Assembly: GCA_045650025.1 (NCBI GenBank)
Contig: JAZRQR010000198.1
Location: 1-46,021 of the forward strand
Origin: SVQP01 sp045650025
Lineage (GTDB): Bacteria > Bacillota > Clostridia > Oscillospirales > CAG-272
Direction: 5' to 3'
DNA length: 46,021 nucleotides
Shown: in pieces, positions 8,854-15,392 of the stretch
Numbering within the stretch: the stretch's first letter is position 1
Layout of the letters: each line of letters begins with the position of its first letter
Translations under genes and position numbers: made by a program
Notes under the pieces: generated by a model
Database searches by the model: none
What the model was told of the DNA's origin: nothing
The model's input: only the letters and a program-made list of their open reading frames with translations

Positions 8854-9327
8854 ATGAGCTTTGCACACCACGACCGAGATGAAGATCTGTTTTCGTTGCA
8901 CGATTGCATAACCAATCACGTTTGCTTTCAGGATAACGTATGGAGCTTTGATTTCCCGGACGGATTTTGGGTACTGCCCGATCATCCCGAAAGCCGGCTT
9001 GACAAGGCGGTGCGGTCAGACCCTGCCCAAGTGGAATACACCTTGATGGATAACGAATACGACGTGACCATATACGTATTTGAAAAATCGCTCTTCGGGC
9101 AAACGGTACGAAAGGAATGGAGCATTGAGAAGCTCGCAGACAAGATCAACAGCGGCGCTTGTCATCTGGAATTTTTGTACCGATACAATCAAGGCGATCA
9201 CATTGCCATTTTAAAGTGCAATTTGCGCACCAACAAAAAGCCGTATTTTCAAGATTGCTGGATCGAGATCACCTACGCCTCGGTTCAATATGCCTGGAAC
9301 CGTTTGTGCGAAGACCGGATTTGGTAG
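8854..9327 (+). CDS. Uncharacterised small cytosolic protein
   Basis: 157 residues. The ATG is chosen because AAAGGCGG lies 7 nt upstream and a near-consensus promoter sits just before it, which rules out longer versions. The sequence is mixed alpha/beta with many aromatic residues (NVWSFDFPDGFWVLP; IEITYASVQYAWN) and His/Asp-rich ends. It has no signal peptide or membrane helix. I recognise no family. The promoter layout (extended -10, AAAGGCGG site, leader of about 25 nt) copies that of the gene at 7404, and both sit among repeats. This would fit single-gene accessory cargo such as orphan immunity proteins, but nothing in the sequence proves it. Confidence 0.7.
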   Translation: MSFAHHDRDEDLFSLHDCITNHVCFQDNVWSFDFPDGFWVLPDHPESRLDKAVRSDPAQVEYTLMDNEYDVTIYVFEKSLFGQTVRKEWSIEKLADKINSGACHLEFLYRYNQGDHIAILKCNLRTNKKPYFQDCWIEITYASVQYAWNRLCEDRIW

Positions 9328-9387
9328 GTGTAAACCGGAAAAAGAGCTTGGACTTCTCTCTGCATTCTTAGCGGAGAAATGGCAGAC

Positions 9388-9429
9388 ACACAAATCGGTA
9401 GAGGACTTGTTTTCTCTACCGATTTGTGT
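9388..9429. repeat. 16-bp perfect palindrome overlapping a promoter
   Basis: Arms 9388-9403 and 9414-9429 (ACACAAATCGGTAGAG and its complement) flank a 10-nt loop. The right arm fills the spacer of the promoter at 9407-9435, a typical operator position. It could also act as a terminator-like hairpin for the gene ending at 9327, although no T-tract follows. Confidence 0.7.
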
Positions 9430-9435
9430 TATAAT
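9407..9435 (+). promoter_or_regulatory. Orphan promoter without a downstream gene
   Basis: TTGTTT (9407-9412), 17 bp, TATAAT (9430-9435) with an upstream TG. Transcription would run straight into the palindromic repeats at 9451-9590. No plausible gene starts before the next promoter at 9631. Confidence 0.55.
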
Positions 9436-9450
9436 GGGATTAGCGAAAAA

Positions 9451-9590
9451 GCCTTTCTCCGGGAGGAAGGTGGCACGCGGAGCGTGACGGAAGGAGCACG
9501 CGTGACTTGGGAGTTTTGATAATCTTCATTGTAACGCACTCTCCCTCAGTCACCTTCGGTGACAGCTCCCTCCCTGAGGGAGCCTTTGAG
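9451..9590. repeat. Facing pair of CTCCCTCAGTC-type palindromic repeats
   Basis: The copy at 9451-9496 is an inverted, diverged version of the copy at 9541-9590. The second copy contains nested hairpins: GTCACC/GGTGAC around TTC, and CTCCCTCAG (9541-9549) with CTGAGGGAG (9574-9582). The spacer (9497-9540) codes for nothing. This repeat type is common between genes of gut Clostridia. Confidence 0.65.
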
Positions 9591-9627
9591 AATCGCTTGC
9601 GAAATGGTTTAAATGTTCACGAATTTG

Positions 9628-9636
9628 TGGTATAAT
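9628..9636 (+). promoter_or_regulatory. Extended -10 box of the gene at 9661
   Basis: TGG directly before TATAAT (9631-9636). No good -35 box is seen at 17 bp, so this promoter would depend on the extended -10. Confidence 0.6.
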
Positions 9637-9660
9637 GAAATCAAGAAAAGAGGTGAAAGC

Positions 9661-10152
9661 ATGACAAAACAAGAGTTTCTATCCCAAGTTGAGACCTATT
9701 TGAGCTCAAACACCGGCAATGCGCAATTTTGGTGTTGGTATCCACTTCGCAGTCTGACACAAGACATTCCTGTCGCTGCCTTTGACCTTTGGCAAATTTA
9801 CGAGGATGAGAACATAGGGCAAATAGATGCTGTATTGCGTCTCCTGGAAATTGACACCGCAACCGCTTTTCAAAATCAAGATTACCAACCCGAGTCAAAA
9901 GAAGTCAGCTTACGCAACCGGCTATACGGGGCCGATGCGGATGGGTATAATTTCCCGTGGTATGTGGAGAGCTATTATTACGATCATTCAAAGCAATGGA
10001 TGATCTACACCTCTCACGAATTCACCATCACCTTTGCCGGCAAAGAGCTTGCGCAAGCGGCAACGCAACTGATTGATTCCAAATATTCAATTGTCAGAGC
10101 TACAAACAACACGCAGCTGCATCCGCATGGCTGCAAAGTCCAAGAATCCTGA
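9661..10152 (+). CDS. Uncharacterised small cytosolic protein
   Basis: 163 residues. The ATG has AGAGGTG about 7 nt upstream and lies 25 bp after the -10 box. The N-terminal half is helical (MTKQEFLSQVETYLSS...). The centre is rich in Asp, Tyr and Trp (ADGYNFPWYVESYYYDH). There is no signal peptide, membrane span or recognised motif. It is the third of three single genes (7404, 8854, 9661) with the same promoter style, and it is flanked on both sides by inverted repeat pairs (9451-9590 and 10285-10535), which suggests a cassette that could be gained or lost. No clear terminator follows the stop. The function is unknown. Confidence 0.7.
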   Translation: MTKQEFLSQVETYLSSNTGNAQFWCWYPLRSLTQDIPVAAFDLWQIYEDENIGQIDAVLRLLEIDTATAFQNQDYQPESKEVSLRNRLYGADADGYNFPWYVESYYYDHSKQWMIYTSHEFTITFAGKELAQAATQLIDSKYSIVRATNNTQLHPHGCKVQES

Positions 10153-10284
10153 GATGTGCAGGCAACGCCTATATAAGTACAAAGCAACCCCCTCGAAAGA
10201 TTAGAGCTCAGCTTTTTCAATGTCATTAAGTTAAGCATAGCGGAAAATTATGTAATATAACGCGCAGAAATCGTTCGGATTCGC

Positions 10285-10535
10285 GCTCTCCCCCCTGCGC
10301 TTGGAACAAGCCTGCGCCAGCTGTCCCCCCTCCCGGAGGGGGGCTTTGAGAGTAGCATCGCGCTTTTCTAAACCGAAACTCAAGCGTCAACGGTAGCTTG
10401 AATGACCGAAATCCATATGTAAACCGATATTTCAGCGGTCAACTTGAAAACGAATGAGCTGACCACCGATATAGCCCCCCTCCGGGAGGGGGGAGCGTAC
10501 GCGCTGCCCCGTGCTAAGCGCAGGGGGGAGAACGC
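10285..10535. mobile_element. Inverted pair of about 62-bp palindromic repeats, MITE-like
   Basis: The block at 10285-10350 and the block at 10474-10535 are inverted copies. They share TCTCCCCCCTGCGCTT at the outer side and CCTCCCGGAGGGGGGCT at the inner side, and differ in the middle. The 123-bp core between them codes for nothing visible. CCCCCCTCCGGGAGGGGGG forms a strong hairpin in each copy. The rest of the gene-free stretch 10153-10721 shows nothing else besides the promoter at 10657. Confidence 0.6.
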
Positions 10536-10656
10536 GAAGACGAACGGCTTTTGCGCGCTATATCCCTATGATTTTTTGAAAATTCTTAACTCAATGAAAT
10601 TGGGATTTTTCCGAGCTCCTTTTTTTGACGTTTCATCTTGCTGAGCCAAAAAACAC

Positions 10657-10685
10657 TTGCAATCCATGCAAATCCATGCTACAAT
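10657..10685 (+). promoter_or_regulatory. Promoter of the GH38 operon
   Basis: TTGCAA (10657-10662), a 17-bp spacer and TACAAT (10680-10685) after TG. The spacer carries a direct repeat (AATCCATGC twice, 10 bp apart), a possible regulator site. Confidence 0.75.
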
Positions 10686-10721
10686 ATACGTAAAGAATTG
10701 ATTTCCAAAGGAGCACAGCCA

Positions 10722-13274
10722 ATGAAAAAAACGTTACACGTCATCCCCCACTCCCACTGGGACAGAGAATGGTATCTCCCTTTTGAAAAGCACCGCGTGC
10801 GCCTGGTTGAGCTGTTCGACCGCCTGATCGAGGTCATGGAGCAAAACGAGGATTATACCTATTACCACATGGACGGTCAGTACGTGGTCATTGACGACTA
10901 CCTTGAGATCCGTCCGCACATGCGCGACCGTCTGCTCGCACTCGTGCGCAAGGGCAGAATCCAGGTAGGTCCTTGGTACATTCTGCAGGACGAATACCTG
11001 ACCTCGGGCGAAGCCAACGTGCGTAATATGCTCTACGGCATCAAGCTGTGCCGCGAGATCGGCGCTGCGCCCGTGGAGACCGGCTATTTCCCCGATGCAT
11101 TCGGTAATATTTCCCAAGCGCCGCAGATCGTGCGCGGCTTTGGCTTTGACAACGCGGTATTCGGGCGCGGCATCAACGACGTGGCTGCGGACAACCAGAT
11201 CGTCAAGGAAAACGGCATTACCACCAGCGAGCTGCTCTGGCGCGCGCCCGACGGCTCGGAGGTCATGGGCGTGCTGTTTGCCAACTGGTACCACAATGCT
11301 ATGGAGCTCCCCGCAGATCCCGCAGCGCTCAAGGACAGAATTGCCGCAATTGCCGCTTCCACCTCGCGCTTTGCGCAGACCGACCATCTGCTGGGCATGA
11401 ACGGCTGCGACCACCAGCCCATTCAGACCGATCTGCACAAGGTCATTGCCCTTGCCAACGAGGTGCAGGACGAGGTTGTGGTCAAGCAGTCCAATTTCAA
11501 GGATTACATTGCAGAGCTGCGCCCCTACAAGGACTCCTTCCCCGTATTTGAGGGCGAGATCAACGGTCAGCTCTCGGCAGGCGCATGTCCTCTGATCTGC
11601 ACCGCCTCCGCACACGTGGACATCAAGCAGAAGAACCACGACGTGCAGCACCTGCTGGAGCGCATTGCCGAGCCCGTCAGCATGATCGCCAAGCAGAACG
11701 GCGGCGAATACAGCTCCGACCTGTTCCTGTACGCCTGGAAAAAGCTGATGCAGAACCACCCCCACGACTCGATCTGCGCTTGCTCCTGCGACGAGATCTA
11801 CGAGGAGATGAAGACGCGCTTTGCCAAGTCCGCTGCCTGCGCCGAGGAGCTGCGCGACGCCGCCCTTGACTACTTGGCAGCCACCGTCAACACCGCAGAC
11901 ACAGACGGCGACACCGCTATTCTGGTGCTCTCGTTGGAGCCCAACCAAAGCGTGGTCACCGTGACGGCAAACGTGGATCTTGACCTTGCCGACGATACCA
12001 AGTCGATCGCCATCTTTGACGAGGCAGGCAACGAGATCCCCGCCAAGTTCACCTATATTCCCAACCAGTTTACCTATACTCTTCCCAAGGATCGCTTCCG
12101 CCAGCCGCGCTACGTCAACCGCTTTGCCGTGGAAATGCAGGTGCAGACGCACGGCATTGGCTACCGCGTCTTTAGCGTCAAAAAGCAGGAGGCGAGCGTC
12201 AAGACCGCCATCCGCTGCACCGAAAGCAGCATGGAAAACGAGTTCCTTGCCGTGCGTTTCAACGCAAACGGCACGGTGGACGTGACAGACAAGCGCACCG
12301 GACGCATCTACGCAGGTCAGAACCTCTTTGAGGACACGCGCGACGTGGGCAACCTGTACAACTACGTGCAGGCAGCCGGTGACGTTGCCGTGACCAGCGC
12401 GGATGCAGCTGCCGCGATTGCGCTGCACGAGATCACGCCTTGGTCGGTCACCTTCAAGGTAACCGTTCCCATGGCGATCGATGCGGATATCACCACATAC
12501 GTGACGCTGTCCGACAAAATTGCACGCGTGAATTTCAAGACGGTTGTGACCAACCGCGCGGAAAATCACCGTCTTCGCGCGCTGTTCACCTCGGACATTG
12601 CCACTAAGTCGGTCTATGCCGAGGGACAGTTTGACGTGGTGCGCCGCGATATTACCCCCTCCGAGATGTGGAAGAATCCCTGCAACGCCCAGCGCGTGCA
12701 GGCATTCGTGACGCTGGAATCCGACACCGGCGCGGATGCGCTGATGATCGCCAACCGCGGTCTTTGCGAGTACGAGGTACTGCGCGACGGACGCAACACG
12801 CTGGCAGTCACCCTGCTGCGTGCCATTGGCGAGATTGGCGACTGGGGCGTTTTCCCCACCCCGCTTGGTCAAAAGAAAGGCACCTGGACGCTGGAATATG
12901 CTCTGATCCCCTATGCGATCGACAACCGCGCCGACGCCTACCGCGAGGGCTACACCTTTGCATACCCCTCTGCCGTTGCCATTGGCACCACCAAGCACGA
13001 GGGCAAGCTGTCCGCGGCAGCAGATTACGTGCGCTTTGACAACGAGTACGTGCACATGACCGCCTTTAAGAAAGCCGAGGAGCGCGAGAGTGCCATCCTG
13101 CGCCTGTTCAACACCACCGCAGAGGCTGCGCATCTGACCATAGATGTACCCGCTTTCAAGCAGGCTTGGCTGACCAATCTTGCCGAGGTGCGCGAGTGCG
13201 AGCTGACCGTGGCAGACGGCAAGATCACGCTGGAGATCCCCGCTAAGAAGATCGTGACCATCGAGCTTGCGTAA
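10722..13274 (+). CDS. GH38 alpha-mannosidase (class II, MngB-like)
   Basis: 850 residues, close to the usual length of bacterial GH38 enzymes. The family is a zinc-dependent retaining alpha-mannosidase. Visible active-site elements are the HSHWDREW motif near the N-terminus (zinc ligands H12 and D14), Asp125 in YFPDAFG as the likely nucleophile, and NHPHDSIC at 345-352 (H348 as the probable further zinc ligand). The C-terminal half is the beta-rich domain typical of the family. There is no signal peptide, so it should act in the cytosol on imported mannosides. The start is fixed by AAAGGAG 10 nt upstream and the promoter at 10657. It is the first gene of an operon; the next start is 38 nt downstream. 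The substrate could be mannosylglycerate or host-type mannose oligosaccharides; the sequence does not decide. Confidence 0.93.
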   Translation: MKKTLHVIPHSHWDREWYLPFEKHRVRLVELFDRLIEVMEQNEDYTYYHMDGQYVVIDDYLEIRPHMRDRLLALVRKGRIQVGPWYILQDEYLTSGEANVRNMLYGIKLCREIGAAPVETGYFPDAFGNISQAPQIVRGFGFDNAVFGRGINDVAADNQIVKENGITTSELLWRAPDGSEVMGVLFANWYHNAMELPADPAALKDRIAAIAASTSRFAQTDHLLGMNGCDHQPIQTDLHKVIALANEVQDEVVVKQSNFKDYIAELRPYKDSFPVFEGEINGQLSAGACPLICTASAHVDIKQKNHDVQHLLERIAEPVSMIAKQNGGEYSSDLFLYAWKKLMQNHPHDSICACSCDEIYEEMKTRFAKSAACAEELRDAALDYLAATVNTADTDGDTAILVLSLEPNQSVVTVTANVDLDLADDTKSIAIFDEAGNEIPAKFTYIPNQFTYTLPKDRFRQPRYVNRFAVEMQVQTHGIGYRVFSVKKQEASVKTAIRCTESSMENEFLAVRFNANGTVDVTDKRTGRIYAGQNLFEDTRDVGNLYNYVQAAGDVAVTSADAAAAIALHEITPWSVTFKVTVPMAIDADITTYVTLSDKIARVNFKTVVTNRAENHRLRALFTSDIATKSVYAEGQFDVVRRDITPSEMWKNPCNAQRVQAFVTLESDTGADALMIANRGLCEYEVLRDGRNTLAVTLLRAIGEIGDWGVFPTPLGQKKGTWTLEYALIPYAIDNRADAYREGYTFAYPSAVAIGTTKHEGKLSAAADYVRFDNEYVHMTAFKKAEERESAILRLFNTTAEAAHLTIDVPAFKQAWLTNLAEVRECELTVADGKITLEIPAKKIVTIELA

Positions 13275-13312
13275 CACACGCAAGTACCTTCCCGAGAAAA
13301 GGAGTGCGAATC

Positions 13313-14158
13313 ATGAAAATAGGCTATTCCCTATACGGCAAAGACAGACTGACCGACAGCGTAGCGCGCCAGCTGGTCGAGGGCGGCATTGAGGTGCTCG
13401 AGATCGCCATGAGTGCCGAGGAATTCCCCGAGGCGGACTTTGCAAAAACCGCAGAGGTGGCAAAGCGCCACGGCTTGGAGATCGGCAGCATTCACCTGCC
13501 CATCGCGCCCCAGCAGATCTATGACGTGACCAACAAGCACGCCACGGGCGCCATGGCATACCAGACCGAGCTGATCAAGCGCGCCGAGGTCATGGGGGTC
13601 AAGCACATTGTCATGCACTCGGGCGGTGAGCCGCTGGTCGAAGAGGAGCGCGCAGAGAGAGTCAAGCGCGCAGGCGAGACCCTGCCCCGCCTTGCAGACG
13701 TGGCAGGCGCATACGGCGCGGATATTTGTATTGAGGATCTTCCCCGCACCTGCCTGGGGCGTGACTCGGACGAAATCCTTGCCATGCTCGCTTACGACGA
13801 CAGATTGCGCGTTTGCTTTGACGCCAACCACCTGTTCCGCGAAAACGAGGCGGATTTTATTCGCAAAATCGGCAAAAAGATTGCCACCACGCACATTTCC
13901 GACCGCGACAACATCAACGAGCGCCATTGGCTGCCCGGTGAGGGTGTGGTGGATTGGGTAGCGGTGATGAACGCCTTGGACGAGGTGGGCTATGACGGCA
14001 ACTGGATCTATGAGATCGGGCTCTCCTGCCCGCCCACCATTTACCGCGACCGCGATCTGACCTTCTCTGACTTCTCGCGCAACGCGCACGAGATCTTTGC
14101 ACGCCAAACACCCACCACCTTCTTCCGTCCCAAGCCGGGCGTGGGCATGTGGGAATGA
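13313..14158 (+). CDS. Xylose-isomerase-like TIM-barrel protein (sugar phosphate isomerase/epimerase, AP endonuclease 2 family)
   Basis: 281 residues. The start is the ATG with GGAG 8 nt upstream; a GTG three codons earlier overlaps that site. The chain shows the pattern of the AP_endonuc_2 fold: HLPIAP near residue 63, MHSGGEP near 100, CIEDLPRT (acidic ligand) near 143, CFDANH near 168, THISDRD near 195 and IYEIG near 229. These His/Asp/Glu positions normally bind a divalent metal and support isomerisation or epimerisation of sugars. It is soluble. It sits second in the operon after GH38, so a role in converting a released sugar or sugar derivative is likely. The exact reaction cannot be read from the sequence. 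Confidence 0.85.
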   Translation: MKIGYSLYGKDRLTDSVARQLVEGGIEVLEIAMSAEEFPEADFAKTAEVAKRHGLEIGSIHLPIAPQQIYDVTNKHATGAMAYQTELIKRAEVMGVKHIVMHSGGEPLVEEERAERVKRAGETLPRLADVAGAYGADICIEDLPRTCLGRDSDEILAMLAYDDRLRVCFDANHLFRENEADFIRKIGKKIATTHISDRDNINERHWLPGEGVVDWVAVMNALDEVGYDGNWIYEIGLSCPPTIYRDRDLTFSDFSRNAHEIFARQTPTTFFRPKPGVGMWE

Positions 14159-14175
14159 CACACAAGGAGATTCCC

Positions 14176-15216
14176 ATGGAGCAGCAATACGGACTTGATA
14201 TTACCAACCGCACCGATCTGGTGGGCATTTGCTACACCATGTGGTTCAATGCCGTGCACGGCAGCGGTGACGGTCCCATCGGCTACGTGCCCAACGTGGC
14301 AGAGCTGACCGAGCAATACGGCTGGAGCGAGCAATACGGCTTTGGCAACGCGGACGAGCAGCACAATGAGATTGGCAGATTCCACTACTGGAGCCGCCCC
14401 GCGCAAGGCTACTACCGCTCGACAGACAAAGCTGCCACGCGCCGCAATCTGACCATGCTTGCCGATGCCGGCGTGGACTTTCTGATTGCCGACTTTACCT
14501 TTGTGGGCGGCAACACGGTGCACAACAAGCCTTTCTGGAACAGCCACGTGGAATATTCCTCGATCACGCTGCTGGACACCATTGTGGAAATGCGCGCCGA
14601 GGGACTCAAGACCCCTTACGTGGTCATGTGGCCCAACACGCCCGATGCCTTCCCCGTATTTTACGAGAAATTCTACGGGCAGGAAAAATGGAAGGATTGC
14701 TTTGTGTACATGAACGGCAAGCCCTTGATCCTGCATTGGCGCTACCGCACAAGCGAGACCGAGCAGTTCACCACCCGCGCCATGTACGGCTTGCAGGGGC
14801 AGGTCAAAGAGGGGCAATGGAGCTATCTGGAGCCCGACAACCGCGCCACGGTATGCTACGCCGCCGACGGCACGCCCGAGCACGTGGGCGTTTCGGTTGC
14901 CATGCAATCCACCTACATGTCCAACACCGCCACCGCACACGGCAGACAGGGCGGCAGATTCTGGAATGCGCAATGGCAGGTTGCCTTTGACACGCACCCC
15001 AAGATCGTGACGCTGACCTGGTGGAACGAATGGTGCGCACAGCTGTTCTGCATAGACGGCAAATTCGTCTTTACCGACAACTTCAACCAAGAATTCAGCC
15101 GTGATATTGAGCCCATGCTGGGCGGTCACGGTGACCTTTACTACCGCCGCCTTTGCGAGTACGTGCGTGCCTACAAGGCGCAAGAGCCCTGCCCGCGCTT
15201 GGTGGATGCAGAATAG
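14176..15216 (+). CDS. Cytosolic GH71/GH99-like TIM-barrel protein
   Basis: 346 residues with no signal peptide. The ATG is preceded by AAGGAG at a 6-nt distance and starts 17 nt after the previous gene. The TIM-barrel pattern includes LADAGVDFLIADFTF and the strand-end motif LTWWNEW near residue 280, followed by DNFNQEFSRDIEP. The same order of motifs occurs in the lipoprotein encoded at 29813-31750 (LTGWNEW...DTFNAEYSRDIEP), so the two are paralogs. A W-N-E-W motif recalls the WbsX/GH99-like and GH71-like groups, whose members include endo-acting alpha-glycan hydrolases such as endo-mannosidases. Placed beside GH38, a role in alpha-mannoside breakdown is a reasonable inference. The family assignment is from memory of motifs and is moderately sure. 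Confidence 0.75.
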   Translation: MEQQYGLDITNRTDLVGICYTMWFNAVHGSGDGPIGYVPNVAELTEQYGWSEQYGFGNADEQHNEIGRFHYWSRPAQGYYRSTDKAATRRNLTMLADAGVDFLIADFTFVGGNTVHNKPFWNSHVEYSSITLLDTIVEMRAEGLKTPYVVMWPNTPDAFPVFYEKFYGQEKWKDCFVYMNGKPLILHWRYRTSETEQFTTRAMYGLQGQVKEGQWSYLEPDNRATVCYAADGTPEHVGVSVAMQSTYMSNTATAHGRQGGRFWNAQWQVAFDTHPKIVTLTWWNEWCAQLFCIDGKFVFTDNFNQEFSRDIEPMLGGHGDLYYRRLCEYVRAYKAQEPCPRLVDAE

Positions 15217-15230
15217 AAGGGAGAACCGAT

Positions 15231-15350
15231 ATGCTTTGGAGCATGGTTTTGGATGTGATCTTTGCCCTTTTGCCCCTCGCGCTCTTTATCGTGCCCATCA
15301 CCGCACTGATCGTGTTGCGCGCGGTGCTGATCCGAAAAGGACGACTGTAA
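15231..15350 (+). CDS. 39-residue single-span membrane peptide
   Basis: A short gene with GAAGGGAG 9 nt before the ATG, starting 14 nt after the GH71/99-like gene and ending directly before the operon terminator. Residues about 5-29 form one hydrophobic helix (VIFALLPLALFIVPITALIV), with a basic tail (RKGRL), so the N-terminus is probably outside and the C-terminus inside. No family is recognised. Its place as the last gene of the operon suggests a helper or regulator of a membrane partner. Because it is so short, chance cannot be fully excluded, but the ribosome-binding site, spacing and composition all favour a real gene. Confidence 0.6.
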   Translation: MLWSMVLDVIFALLPLALFIVPITALIVLRAVLIRKGRL

Positions 15351-15355
15351 AAAAA

Positions 15356-15390
15356 GCCGTTCCGCTTCATGCGGAACGGCTCTCTTTTTT
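15356..15390. terminator. Bidirectional terminator between convergent genes
   Basis: GCCGTTCCGC (15356-15365), loop TTCAT, the complementary arm 15371-15380, then T-rich sequence to 15390. An A-tract on the other side lets it also end the minus-strand M3 peptidase gene that stops at 15393. Confidence 0.9.
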
Positions 15391-15392
15391 AT

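Noticed and set aside
10734..13283. An 849-residue open frame opposite the GH38 gene
   Set aside because: Its length results from the codon use of the GH38 gene. It has no promoter, no ribosome-binding site and no domain.
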